From: CAZAAW01 sp964483325
Lineage (GTDB): Bacteria; Pseudomonadota; Alphaproteobacteria; Rhizobiales; Kaistiaceae
Reading direction: 5' to 3'
Length of the DNA: 64,000 bases
NCBI GenBank assembly: GCA_964483325.1
Contig: CAZAAW010000002.1
Span: 1 to 64,000, forward strand
Shown here: positions 8,307 through 18,523 of the stretch, in pieces
Layout: every line of letters starts with the position of its first letter
Numbering within the stretch: the stretch's first letter is position 1
Position numbers and translations under genes: made by a program
Notes under the pieces: model-generated
The model's database searches: none
Seen by the model: the letters and a program-made list of their open reading frames with translations, nothing else
What the model was told of the DNA's origin: nothing

Positions 8307-8914
8307 GCCGCCTCCCCTGCCTGCTGTCCGCCGCTCTCTTCGCTCTGCCGGCCCTTCCGGCCGCTGCGCAGGACTCGGCCGCGGCCGACTGGCGTGTCGA
8401 GGCCTTCCGCTCCACCTGCCTGCCGCACCGGCAGGACTTTGGTGCCTTGACGGCGCATGCGGTCGCCGAAGGCTGGGCCGAAGATGCCGGCACCGGCCAT
8501 CCGGAATTTGCCGAGACGCTGGAAATCGCGACGCCGCTGCCGGACGAGATCGAGCCGGGCATGCAGTTCACCCTGAAGAGCTACGGCCGCAGCATCGACG
8601 GCCGCTTCGCCGGGCTGATCCTCACCTATGCGCAATCCGAGGAGATCGACCTCGTCGGCTGCTATTTCTACGATTTCGACGCCGCCGCGCCGGTGCCGCA
8701 GGCGCTGATGGATGCGTGGCTGGGCAAGCCGCCCTACGAGGTGCTGGGCGACGGGCAGCCGATGATCGGCCAGCAATGGTCGGCGCCGGAGTCCCTTCCC
8801 GGCACCTGGGACGTGCAGAACGCCTATGTCCCGGAGGGTAGTCCCTTCGCGGCGCTGACCGGCTTCACCGGCGTTCTCCTGCGCATCACGGCGGTCGACC
8901 CGAAGGACGGATAA
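8303..8914 (+). CDS. Secreted hypothetical protein inserted between sucC and sucD
   Basis: A 203-residue protein with a clear signal peptide (MSRLPCLLSAALFALPALPAAAQ, cleavage after AAAQ) and a mature domain with two cysteines (STCLP and GCYFYDFD). I do not recognise the family. The ATG overlaps the sucC stop (ATGA), and its TAA overlaps the sucD ATG, so it is translationally coupled on both sides to the two subunits of a cytoplasmic TCA enzyme. Such tight coupling suggests co-regulation with the TCA operon rather than a random insertion. Its job, in the periplasm or at the membrane, cannot be named. Confidence 0.75.
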   Translation: MSRLPCLLSAALFALPALPAAAQDSAAADWRVEAFRSTCLPHRQDFGALTAHAVAEGWAEDAGTGHPEFAETLEIATPLPDEIEPGMQFTLKSYGRSIDGRFAGLILTYAQSEEIDLVGCYFYDFDAAAPVPQALMDAWLGKPPYEVLGDGQPMIGQQWSAPESLPGTWDVQNAYVPEGSPFAALTGFTGVLLRITAVDPKDG

Positions 8915-9807
8915 TGGCCATTCTCATCGACGCCGGGACGCGCGTCATCTGCCAGGGCTTCACCGGCGCGCAGGGCACCTTCCATAGCGAGCAGGCAATC
9001 GCCTATGGCACGCGCATGGTCGGCGGCGTGACGCCCGGCAAGGGCGGCAGCCGGCATCTCGGCCTGCCGGTCTTCGATACCGTCATCGAGGCGCGCGAGG
9101 CGACCGGCGCCGACGCCTCGGTCATCTACGTGCCGCCGGCCTATGCCGCCGACGCCATCTGTGAGGCGATCGCCGCCGAAATCCCCCTCGTGGTGTGCAT
9201 CACCGAGGGCATCCCGGTGCTCGACATGGTCAGGGTGAAGAAGGCGCTGGCCGGATCGCGGACGCGCCTGATCGGGCCGAACTGCCCCGGCATCCTCACC
9301 GCCGGCGCCTGCAAGATCGGCATCATGCCGGGCGCCATCTTCGCCCCCGGCTCGGTCGGCATCGTGTCGCGCTCCGGCACCCTCACCTATGAGGCGGTGT
9401 TCCAGACGACCCAGGCCGGCCTCGGCCAGACCACGGCGGTCGGCATCGGCGGCGACCCGGTCAAGGGCACCGAATTCATCGCCATCCTGGAGATGTTCCT
9501 CGCCGATCCTGAGACGCAGTCGATCGTCATGATCGGCGAGATCGGCGGCGCGGCCGAGGAGGATGCGGCGCAGTTCCTGCGCGACGAGGCGGCGCGCGGC
9601 CGTGCCAAGCCGGTGGTCGGCTTCATCGCCGGGCGCACCGCGCCGCCGGGGCGGCGCATGGGCCATGCCGGCGCCATCATCTCCGGCGGCCGCGGCGGCG
9701 CCGAGGACAAGATCGCCGCCATGGAGGCCGCCGGCATCCGGGTCTCGCCGTCGCCGGCCCGCCTCGGCGCCACGCTTGTCGAGCTGCTCAACGGGCGCGC
9801 TGCGTGA
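8914..9807 (+). CDS. sucD: Succinate-CoA ligase (ADP-forming) alpha subunit
   Basis: The alpha subunit binds CoA and carries the phosphohistidine of succinyl-CoA synthetase. The 297-residue protein shows the CoA-binding start (VICQGFTGAQGTFHSEQAIAYGT), VVCITEGIPVLDM, GPNCPGI and the active-site segment GHAGAIISGGRGG with the catalytic His. Full family length. Its ATG shares a base with the preceding stop. After it comes a 169-bp gap before sucA, so sucCD and sucAB may be separate translation blocks within one transcript. Confidence 0.97.
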   Translation: MAILIDAGTRVICQGFTGAQGTFHSEQAIAYGTRMVGGVTPGKGGSRHLGLPVFDTVIEAREATGADASVIYVPPAYAADAICEAIAAEIPLVVCITEGIPVLDMVRVKKALAGSRTRLIGPNCPGILTAGACKIGIMPGAIFAPGSVGIVSRSGTLTYEAVFQTTQAGLGQTTAVGIGGDPVKGTEFIAILEMFLADPETQSIVMIGEIGGAAEEDAAQFLRDEAARGRAKPVVGFIAGRTAPPGRRMGHAGAIISGGRGGAEDKIAAMEAAGIRVSPSPARLGATLVELLNGRAA

Positions 9808-9948
9808 GAGCTGGGACAAAAGACCGGCCCTAATGCCGGAAATGGCCAAAAAGCCCGTGATCCGGGCTTGAAGCCTTGAGCTTGAGGCACGAAGTCTCTA
9901 GGGATTTCCCCGCCAGTCACCTGCGGCAATACGCCGCGCAATCACGGG

Positions 9949-9966
9949 GTGAGGGTCTACCCTCAC
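9949..9966 (+). promoter_or_regulatory. Hairpin in the sucA leader
   Basis: A perfect 7-bp stem (GTGAGGG at 9949-9955, CCCTCAC at 9960-9966) with loop TCTA ends 10 bases before the sucA ATG. No convincing Shine-Dalgarno sequence lies between hairpin and start. A second stem, AAGCCCG/CGGGCTT, is at 9851-9869. A role in sucA translation or processing is inferred only. Confidence 0.4.
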
Positions 9967-9976
9967 GAAACTCTCC

Positions 9977-12928
9977 ATGTCCCGCCAGCCGGCCAACCAA
10001 GCCTTCGCCCTCACCTCCTTCCTGCAGGGCGCCAATGCCGCCTATATCGAGGATCTGCACGCCCGCTATCAGGAGAACCCGGCCGCCGTCGGCGCCGAGT
10101 GGCAGGACTTCTTCCGCAACCTGAAGGATTCGCCCGAGGCGGTGCGGGCCGAGACGCGCGGCGCGCCGTGGCAGCGCAACGGCCATCACGACGACGAGGC
10201 GGCGCTGGACGGCGAGCTGGCGACGCGGCGGGTCGGCGACCGCCTGCGCCAGGTGGCGCAGCAGCATGGCGAGGAGCTGGCCGAGCAGCATGTGCTGCAG
10301 GCGACGCGCGACTCGGTGCGGGCGCTGATGATGATCCGCGCCTACCGCATGCGCGGCCACCTGCACGCCAATCTCGATCCGCTCGGCCTCGAGCCGCCGC
10401 GCGACCACGAGGAGCTCGACCCGCAGAGCTACGGCTTCACCCCGGGCGACTACCGCCGGCGCATCTTCATCGACGGCGTGCTCGGGCTCGACTTCGCCAC
10501 CATTCCGGAGATGCTGGAGATCCTGCGCCGCACCTATTGCGGCACGCTCGGCGTCGAGTTCATGCACATCTCCGACCCGGCCGAGAAGGGCTGGATCCAG
10601 GAGCGCATCGAGGGGCCGGACAAGACCGTCTCCTTCACCGAAAACGGCAAGCGTGCCATCCTCAACAAGCTGATCGAGGCGGAGGGCTTCGAGCGCTTCC
10701 TCGACGTCAAGTATACCGGCACCAAGCGCTTCGGCCTCGACGGCGCCGAAGCGCTGATCCCGGCGCTGGAGCAGATCATCAAGCGCGGCGGCGCGCTGGG
10801 CGTGAAGGAAGTCGTCCTCGGCATGGCCCATCGCGGCCGCCTCAACGTCCTCGCCCAGGTGATGATGAAGCCGCACCGGGCGATCTTCCACGAGTTCAAG
10901 GGCGGCTCCTTCACCCCCGACAGCGTCGAGGGCTCGGGCGACGTCAAGTATCACCTCGGCGCCTCGTCGGATCGCGAGTTCGACGGCAACAAGGTGCATC
11001 TGTCGCTGACCGCCAACCCGTCGCATCTGGAGATCGTCGACCCGGTGGTGCTCGGCAAGGTACGCGCCAAGCAGGATCAGCGCGGCGACCGGCCGGAGGA
11101 GCGTATCTCGGTGATGCCGCTGCTCATCCATGGCGATGCCGCCTTCGCCGGCCAGGGCGTCGTGGCCGAATGTTTCGGCCTGTCCGGCCTCAAGGGCCAC
11201 CGCACCGGCGGCTCGGTGCATTTCATCATCAACAACCAGATCGGCTTCACCACCAATCCGCGCTACGCCCGCTCCTCGCCCTACCCGTCCGACGTCGCCA
11301 AGATGATCGAGGCGCCGATCTTCCACGTGAACGGCGACGATCCCGAAGCGGTGGTGCATGCGACGCGCATCGCCACGGAGTTCCGCCAGCGCTTCCACAA
11401 GCCGGTGGTGATCGACATGTTCTGCTACCGCCGCTTCGGCCATAACGAGGGCGACGAGCCGGCCTTCACGCAGCCGATCATGTATGGCCGCATCCGCGAG
11501 CATCCGACGACGCTGACGATCTATGCCGAACGGCTGATCGGCGAAGGCCTGGTGCGCGCCGAGGAGGTCGAGGCGGCCAAGGCGCAGTGGCGGGCGACGC
11601 TGGAGGCGGAATTCGAGGCCGGCCAGAACTACCTGCCCAACAAGGCCGACTGGTTAGACGGCGCCTGGAGCGGCCTCAAGACCGCCGCCAGCGACGACGA
11701 TCCGCGCCGCGGCCGCACCGGGGTCGCCCTTGAGACGCTGCGCGAGATCGGCGCCGGGCTCGCCGAGGCGCCGCCCGGCTTCCAGGTCCACCGCACAATC
11801 CAGCGCTTCCTCGACAACCGTCGCCGGATGATCGACAGCGGCACCGGCATCGACTGGGCGACGGCCGAGGCGCTCGCCTTCGGCTCGCTGCTCAAGGAAG
11901 GGCACCGCGTGCGCCTCTCCGGCCAGGACGTCGAGCGCGGCACCTTCTCGCAGCGCCATGCCGTCCTCTACGACCAGGAGACCGAGGCGCGGCATCTGCC
12001 GCTCAACGCCTTCGCGACGCGCCATGCGCGCTTCGAGGTGATCAACTCGATGCTGTCGGAAGAGGCGGTGCTCGGCTTCGAGTACGGCTATTCGCTGGCC
12101 GAGCCCAACGCCCTGACGCTGTGGGAGGCGCAGTTCGGCGATTTCGCCAACGGCGCCCAGGTGGTCATCGACCAGTTCATCTCGTCCGGCGAGCGCAAGT
12201 GGCTGCGCCTTTCCGGCCTGGTGATGCTGCTGCCGCACGGCTATGAGGGCCAGGGCCCGGAACATTCCTCGGCGCGGCTGGAGCGCTTCCTGCAGCTCTG
12301 CGCCGAGGACAACATGCAGGTCGCCAACTGCACGACGCCGGCCAACTATTTCCACATCCTGCGCCGGCAGGTGAAGCGCGACTTCCGCAAGCCGCTGGTG
12401 CTGATGACGCCGAAGTCGCTGCTGCGCCACAAGCGCGCCGTGTCGACGCTGGAGGAGCTCGGCCCGGAATCGACCTTCCATCGCCTGCTGTGGGACGATG
12501 CCCAGGCGCTGACCGGCGAGGCGATCCGCCTGGTGCCGGACGAGCGCATCCGCCGGGTCGTGCTGTGCTCGGGCAAGGTCTATTACGACCTCTACGAAGA
12601 GCGCGAGAAGCGCGGCATCGACGATGTCTATCTGCTGCGCGTCGAGCAGCTCTACCCGTTCCCGGCCAAGGCGCTTGTCGCCTTCCTGTCGCGCTTCCGG
12701 CAGGCCGACATGGTGTGGTGCCAGGAGGAGCCGAAGAACATGGGCGCCTGGTCCTTCGTCGATCCGTATCTGGAATGGGTGCTGGCCCAGGTCGGCGCCC
12801 GCGTCGGCCGCGCCCGCTATGTCGGCCGCCCCGCCTCGGCGGCGACGGCCTCCGGGCTGGCGTCGCGCCACAGGGCGCAGCTGGAGGCGTTCCTTGCCGA
12901 GGCCTTTGCCGATGATTCCGCCGCCTGA
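9977..12928 (+). CDS. sucA: 2-Oxoglutarate dehydrogenase E1 component
   Basis: The thiamin-diphosphate-dependent E1 subunit decarboxylates 2-oxoglutarate and passes the succinyl group to the lipoyl arm of SucB. At 983 residues it has the normal length. The N-terminal helical segment (ALTSFLQGANAAYIEDLHARYQENP) is that of bacterial E1o. Later motifs include GMAHRGRLNVLAQV, GDAAFAGQGVV, FIINNQIGFTT, the ThDP-binding NGDDPEAV and, in the transketolase-like C-terminal part, GQDVERGTFSQRHAVL and LLPHGYEGQGPEHSSAR. The start at 9977 is preceded by a hairpin and lacks a good ribosome site. Confidence 0.97.
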   Translation: MSRQPANQAFALTSFLQGANAAYIEDLHARYQENPAAVGAEWQDFFRNLKDSPEAVRAETRGAPWQRNGHHDDEAALDGELATRRVGDRLRQVAQQHGEELAEQHVLQATRDSVRALMMIRAYRMRGHLHANLDPLGLEPPRDHEELDPQSYGFTPGDYRRRIFIDGVLGLDFATIPEMLEILRRTYCGTLGVEFMHISDPAEKGWIQERIEGPDKTVSFTENGKRAILNKLIEAEGFERFLDVKYTGTKRFGLDGAEALIPALEQIIKRGGALGVKEVVLGMAHRGRLNVLAQVMMKPHRAIFHEFKGGSFTPDSVEGSGDVKYHLGASSDREFDGNKVHLSLTANPSHLEIVDPVVLGKVRAKQDQRGDRPEERISVMPLLIHGDAAFAGQGVVAECFGLSGLKGHRTGGSVHFIINNQIGFTTNPRYARSSPYPSDVAKMIEAPIFHVNGDDPEAVVHATRIATEFRQRFHKPVVIDMFCYRRFGHNEGDEPAFTQPIMYGRIREHPTTLTIYAERLIGEGLVRAEEVEAAKAQWRATLEAEFEAGQNYLPNKADWLDGAWSGLKTAASDDDPRRGRTGVALETLREIGAGLAEAPPGFQVHRTIQRFLDNRRRMIDSGTGIDWATAEALAFGSLLKEGHRVRLSGQDVERGTFSQRHAVLYDQETEARHLPLNAFATRHARFEVINSMLSEEAVLGFEYGYSLAEPNALTLWEAQFGDFANGAQVVIDQFISSGERKWLRLSGLVMLLPHGYEGQGPEHSSARLERFLQLCAEDNMQVANCTTPANYFHILRRQVKRDFRKPLVLMTPKSLLRHKRAVSTLEELGPESTFHRLLWDDAQALTGEAIRLVPDERIRRVVLCSGKVYYDLYEEREKRGIDDVYLLRVEQLYPFPAKALVAFLSRFRQADMVWCQEEPKNMGAWSFVDPYLEWVLAQVGARVGRARYVGRPASAATASGLASRHRAQLEAFLAEAFADDSAA

Positions 12929-12958
12929 GCCGTCCCTGCAACGCGAGAAGAACAAGCG

Positions 12959-14269
12959 ATGAGCACCGAAATCCGCGTCCCGACCCTGGGCGAATCGATC
13001 ACCGAGGCCACGGTGGGCAAGTGGCTGAAGGGCGTCGGCGATGCCGTTGCCGCCGACGAGCTGCTCGTCGAGCTGGAAACCGACAAGGTGACGGTCGAGG
13101 TGCCGGCGCCGGCGGCCGGCATCATCGCGGCGATCGACGCCAAGGACGGCGCCACGGTTGCCGTCGGTGCCGTGCTCGGCACGATGGAGGCGAAGGCCGG
13201 CGCGGCGCCGGTGACGCCGGCGCAGACCACCGGCCGCCCCGACCTCAAGACCGATACCGCGGCGCCGATCGCCGCCGCGGCGGAAACGCCGGCGCCGCGT
13301 CCCGCCGCTCCGGCCCGCAACGGCGGCAGCGCCGAGGCGCCGCAATCGCCGGCGGTGCGCAAGCTGATCGCCGAGAGCGGCATCGATGCCGCCGCCATCG
13401 CGCCCAGCGGCAAGGACGGACGGCTCGCCAAGGCCGATGTCGTGGAGGCCGTGGCGGCGCGCGCTGCGGCTGCTCCCGCGCCGCAGGCTCAGCCGGCGGC
13501 CCGCGCCGCTGCCGCCCCGGCGCCGCAGCCGCTTGCCGAAGCGCGGGCGCCGGTGCCGCCCGACCAGCCGGGGCGCGAGCAGCGGGTGCCGATGACGCGC
13601 CTGCGCCAGACGATCGCCCGGCGGCTCAAGGATGCGCAGAACACGGCCGCCATGCTGACGACCTTCAACGAGGTCGACATGAGCGCCGTGATCAAGCTGC
13701 GCAACCAGTACAAGGATCTGTTCGAGCGCACGCACGGCGTGAAGCTCGGCTTCATGAGCTTCTTCGTGAAGGCGGCGGTGCAGGCGCTGCACGAGATCCC
13801 GGCCGTCAATGGCGAGATCGACGGAACCGATATCGTCTACAAGGACTACTACCATATCGGCGTCGCGGTCGGGACGGATCGCGGCCTGGTGGTGCCGGTC
13901 ATCCGCGATGCCGACCGGCTCAGCCTCGCCGGCATTGAGCGGACGGTCGCCGATCTCGGCCGCCGCGCCCGCGAGGGAACGCTGGCCATCGAGGACCTGC
14001 AGGGCGGCACCTTCACCATTTCCAATGGCGGCATCTACGGGTCGCTGATGTCGACGCCGATCCTCAACGCACCGCAGTCGGGTATCCTCGGCATGCACAA
14101 GATCCAGGAGCGGCCGATGGTGGTCGACGGCCAGATCGTGGCGCGGCCGATGATGTATCTCGCCCTCACCTACGACCATCGCATCGTCGACGGCCGCGAG
14201 GCGGTGACCTTCCTGGTTCGCCTCAAGGAGAGCCTGGAAGACCCGCAGCGCATGGTGCTAGAGCTTTAA
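12959..14269 (+). CDS. sucB: Dihydrolipoyl succinyltransferase (E2 of 2-oxoglutarate dehydrogenase)
   Basis: E2 forms the core of the 2-oxoglutarate dehydrogenase complex. The 436-residue protein has one lipoyl domain (residues 1-77, lipoylated Lys in ELETDKVTVEV), an Ala/Pro-rich linker, a peripheral-subunit-binding domain (SPAVRKLIAESGIDAAAI), a second Ala/Pro linker, and the catalytic acyltransferase domain ending with YDHRIVDGREAV. GAGAAG-like bases precede the ATG. It lies 30 bp after sucA. Confidence 0.97.
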   Translation: MSTEIRVPTLGESITEATVGKWLKGVGDAVAADELLVELETDKVTVEVPAPAAGIIAAIDAKDGATVAVGAVLGTMEAKAGAAPVTPAQTTGRPDLKTDTAAPIAAAAETPAPRPAAPARNGGSAEAPQSPAVRKLIAESGIDAAAIAPSGKDGRLAKADVVEAVAARAAAAPAPQAQPAARAAAAPAPQPLAEARAPVPPDQPGREQRVPMTRLRQTIARRLKDAQNTAAMLTTFNEVDMSAVIKLRNQYKDLFERTHGVKLGFMSFFVKAAVQALHEIPAVNGEIDGTDIVYKDYYHIGVAVGTDRGLVVPVIRDADRLSLAGIERTVADLGRRAREGTLAIEDLQGGTFTISNGGIYGSLMSTPILNAPQSGILGMHKIQERPMVVDGQIVARPMMYLALTYDHRIVDGREAVTFLVRLKESLEDPQRMVLEL

Positions 14270-14290
14270 CCGCCAGCAGGAGGCGCGCCC

Positions 14291-14713
14291 ATGGCCGAGC
14301 AGCCACCGCCCGCTCCGATCGAGGTCTATCTCACCGTGCGCGGCGGCGACGAAGCCGTCGCTTTCTACGAGAAGGCCTTCGGAGCCGTCGAAGCCTTCCG
14401 CCAGCACGCCGACGACGGCACCGGCCGGCTGCTGCATGCGACGCTCGATGTCTTCGGCGCGCAGATCATGCTGTCGGACGAGTTTCCCGAGCACAGCTCC
14501 GACACCGCCGCGCCGCCGACGCGCGGCGGCGCCAGCGTCACGATCCACGTCAACCGCCCCAGCGCCGCCGATGTCGACGCCATCCTGGCGCGGGCGCAGG
14601 CCGCCGGTGCGACGATCACCATGCCCGCCGCAGCGCAGTTCTGGGGTGCCTATTACGCCCGCCTGGTCGATCCGTTCGGCCACGCCTGGTCCTTCGGGGC
14701 GCCGGCCGGCTGA
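14291..14713 (+). CDS. VOC-superfamily (PhnB-like glyoxalase fold) protein
   Basis: A 140-residue cytoplasmic protein with the paired beta-alpha-beta-beta-beta motifs of the vicinal-oxygen-chelate fold: EVYLTVRGGDEAVAFYEKAFGA and GRLLHATLDVFGAQIMLSDEF in the first half, SVTIHVNRPSAADVDAI and YYARLVDPFGHAWSFG in the second. This matches the PhnB-like subgroup, whose substrates are mostly unknown. A GGAGG-type site precedes its ATG. It lies 21 bp after sucB and 56 bp before lpd, inside the 2-oxoglutarate dehydrogenase gene run, so co-expression with the complex is likely. A function in handling a reactive keto compound would be a guess. Confidence 0.85.
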   Translation: MAEQPPPAPIEVYLTVRGGDEAVAFYEKAFGAVEAFRQHADDGTGRLLHATLDVFGAQIMLSDEFPEHSSDTAAPPTRGGASVTIHVNRPSAADVDAILARAQAAGATITMPAAAQFWGAYYARLVDPFGHAWSFGAPAG

Positions 14714-14769
14714 CGGCCGCTTTCCGCGTCCATATCTCTTTTCGCCAATCGCTTTTCAGGAGACCTGCC

Positions 14770-16173
<1,404 letters not shown>

Positions 16174-16249
16174 GGGCGATCGCGGCGCGGGCGTGTTGCA
16201 TGGGATATGGGCGTAGGGTGGGCATGGCGAAGCCCTGCCCACGCGGTCG

Positions 16250-17401
16250 CTACATACGCTTGGTGACGGCCAGCGACACGGCGTGGTTGCTGTAGTCCTG
16301 GGCGTCGCTGTTGGAGTCGTTCCACTCGTAGCGGTAGTTGACGCTGAGAGCCGCGTTGCTCGGCAGGAGGTCGAGGAACACGACCCGCGCCGTCGGCGCG
16401 ACGAGGAAGTCGCGGCGGTGCTCGCCGCCGCCCGGGACGGCGGTCTGATAGAAGCGCTCCGACAGCGAGATACCCGCCCCGAGCGCCAGCCAGGAGGCCA
16501 CCGGCAGGGTGTATTCGATGCGGCCGCCGATCTCGGTGTACATGCTCGGCGCGAATTCGGTGCCGAACACGTCGAACACCGAGCCCTGGACATTGCTCCA
16601 CCGCACCCAGGGCGAAAGCGCTAGCGCGTCGCGCCGGGCGATCACGCTGGTGAACGTCGCCTGCGCTACCGCATCGGCGAAGAAGCCGCTGTCGGAGGTG
16701 AAGAACGGATCGAAGGCGCGGTAGCCGGCGCGCACCCGCAGCCACTGCCTGGCGCCGCCGGCAAAGGTCTCCAGCGTCGCGCTGGCCACCGCCTCGCCGT
16801 AGACATGCTCGAGGTAGTAGGAAACCGCGCCGCCGGCCGCCAGATGCAGCCGGTAGGTTTCGTTGAGGTCGAGCACCGGGCCGGTGTCGAAGCGCAGGTT
16901 GGCGTAGGAGATGTCGGTATTGTCGAAATAATAGTCGCCCGCCGCCGCCAGTGTCGTGCGCCAGCGCGTGTCGCTGCCGAGCGTGCGCTCGTCGGTCAGC
17001 ACCATGCGCGCGAAGGCGATCCAGTCCTCGCCCGCGGTGGCGGCGAGATGGCGCGGATTGGCTTCCCAGCGCAGCCCGCCGGTGAGGATGGTGCTGGTTT
17101 CCGGCGGCAGAAGATGGCGCCGCACCCGCAGCAGGCCGCGCCGCGCCGCGGCATTGCCGGGATCGTTGAGCAGGATGCGCTCATAGGTGCCTAGCGCCTT
17201 GCGCGCCTCGCCGCGTCCTTCCGCGACCAGGGCGTATTGCAGGTTCAGCTCGGTATTGGTCGGGTCGTCGAGCAGCCGGTCGCGCAGCAGGGCTATATCG
17301 CTGCCGGGCAGCGTCGGCTCGCCGGCGCGCACGTCGGCAACGGCGCCGGCGCCGAGCAGCGCTGCCGCCGCGAGAACGACGATTCGTCGCGCCCAGACCA
17401 T
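16250..17401 (-). CDS. Outer-membrane protein with TPR region and beta-barrel (Slam/DUF560-like)
   Basis: A 383-residue exported protein. It has a signal peptide (VVLAAAALLGAGAVADVRA), a short TPR-like region (LLDDPTNTELNLQYALVAEGRGEARKAL...ERILLNDPGN, residues 40-90), then alternating amphipathic beta-strands ending in AVSLAVTKRM, which is the layout of an outer-membrane barrel. Related proteins are called surface lipoprotein assembly modifiers, but assignment to true Slam transport is uncertain. It is divergent from a FecR-domain protein with 203 bp between starts; this pairing recurs in alphaproteobacteria and suggests a shared envelope role. Confidence 0.72.
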   Translation of the reverse strand: MVWARRIVVLAAAALLGAGAVADVRAGEPTLPGSDIALLRDRLLDDPTNTELNLQYALVAEGRGEARKALGTYERILLNDPGNAAARRGLLRVRRHLLPPETSTILTGGLRWEANPRHLAATAGEDWIAFARMVLTDERTLGSDTRWRTTLAAAGDYYFDNTDISYANLRFDTGPVLDLNETYRLHLAAGGAVSYYLEHVYGEAVASATLETFAGGARQWLRVRAGYRAFDPFFTSDSGFFADAVAQATFTSVIARRDALALSPWVRWSNVQGSVFDVFGTEFAPSMYTEIGGRIEYTLPVASWLALGAGISLSERFYQTAVPGGGEHRRDFLVAPTARVVFLDLLPSNAALSVNYRYEWNDSNSDAQDYSNHAVSLAVTKRM

Positions 17402-17604
17402 GGCCTCGTCCCTGTCAATCCCGCGCCAGCCTAGTCGGCCCGGCTACGGTAGAGGTATGGCTTTTGCGCCACAGGTTGCCGCAATCTCGCCCTGGCGCGG
17501 CCCGCAGGCGGTCGTGGCGGTCCCCGCCGCCGCCGAACGGCGCTTCTGTTCCTGCCGCCCAGGCGCTACGCTTGCCCTTCACATGTCCCGGGGAGACTGG
17601 GCAA

Positions 17605-18501
17605 ATGACCGGTCATCGATGGCTTGCTGCTTCGGCCTGCGCCGTGGCCCTTTTGGCTCTTGCCGGCCCGGCGTGGGCGGCGAGCCGTATCGGCGTCGCC
17701 GCCGCCGTCGTCAATGAGGTCGAATCCATCAACGAAGGCCGGACGGCGCCGCTGGCGACCGGCGACGGCGTCTTCGAGAATCAGCGCGTGCGCACCGGCG
17801 ACACCGCCAAGGCGCAGCTTCTCTTCATTGACGAGACGACGCTGAGCGTCGGGCCCCGCTCCGACATCATGCTCGACCGCTTCGTCTTCGATCCCAATCG
17901 CGGCACTGGCTCGGTGGTGCTGGAGACCGGGCGCGGCGCCTTCCGCTTCATCACCGGCTCGCAGAATCCGACCAGCTACCAGATCCGCACGCCTGTCGCG
18001 ACGATCGGCGTGCGCGGCACGATCGTCAACTGGCTCAGCCTTGCCGACGGGACGCTGTTCGCGACGCTGGGCGAGGGCGCCTTCGTCGTCCAGCTCAATG
18101 ACGGCCGGACCATTACAATCGACCGGCCGGGACAGGGCATCATCATCATGCCCGGCGGCGGGATCGTCGGCCCGTTCGTCTGGAACGACGGCCGTCAGGA
18201 CCTCGGCGGCGTGCTGGCGCTGCCGCAGCTCGACACCTTCGCGGCGCTGAACATTCCCGACGGTGCCGACCTGATTGCGGAGCTGCAGTCGCACGGCATC
18301 GTCACCGAGCTCCCCGAGCAGCCAGGGGAAGGCCCGGGCGAAGGGCCAGGGGAAGGCCCAGGCGAGGGCCCCGGCGAGGGCCCCGGACCCGGCCAGGGCC
18401 CCGGACCCAGCGAAGGCCCCGGACCCGGCGAGCCGCCGCCGGAGGGGGAGGGCGAGCCGCCGAACGGCGAGACGTGCCAGCAGTGCTATTTCGTCGACTA
18501 G
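17605..18501 (+). CDS. Exported FecR-domain protein with GEGP-repeat tail and C-terminal CxxC
   Basis: A 298-residue protein whose start at ATG 17605 gives a signal peptide (WLAASACAVALLALAGPAWA). Residues 25-190 form a FecR domain (ENQRVRTGDTAKAQLLFIDET, SIMLDRF-type strand, TPVATIGVRGT). FecR-domain proteins of this exported kind usually bear no link to iron signalling and often accompany TPR/barrel proteins and CHASE2 cyclases. From about residue 238 the protein becomes a low-complexity GEGPGEGPGEGP/GPGPG tail and finishes with GETCQQCYFVD. The tail could span the cell wall or anchor the protein; this is inference. It ends convergently with a cyclic-nucleotide-binding protein gene. Confidence 0.82.
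   Translation: MTGHRWLAASACAVALLALAGPAWAASRIGVAAAVVNEVESINEGRTAPLATGDGVFENQRVRTGDTAKAQLLFIDETTLSVGPRSDIMLDRFVFDPNRGTGSVVLETGRGAFRFITGSQNPTSYQIRTPVATIGVRGTIVNWLSLADGTLFATLGEGAFVVQLNDGRTITIDRPGQGIIIMPGGGIVGPFVWNDGRQDLGGVLALPQLDTFAALNIPDGADLIAELQSHGIVTELPEQPGEGPGEGPGEGPGEGPGEGPGPGQGPGPSEGPGPGEPPPEGEGEPPNGETCQQCYFVD
18319..18440 (+). repeat. In-frame tandem repeat encoding the GEGP tail
   Basis: Imperfect 9- and 12-base repeats (GAAGGCCCGGGC, GAGGGCCCCGGC and variants) run for about 120 bases within the FecR-domain gene. All units are multiples of three bases, so changes in copy number would keep the frame. Confidence 0.8.
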
Positions 18502-18523
18502 AGGTCGATGGGGCCGAGGCGCG

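Noticed and set aside
9851..9869. AAGCCCG/CGGGCTT stem as a terminator after sucD
   Set aside because: The T-run follows it only on the minus strand, where no gene is transcribed, so it is not a convincing end for sucD.
16215..16245. GTGGGC/GCCCAC stem as the lpd terminator
   Set aside because: Six base pairs with a long loop and no T-run; too weak to call.
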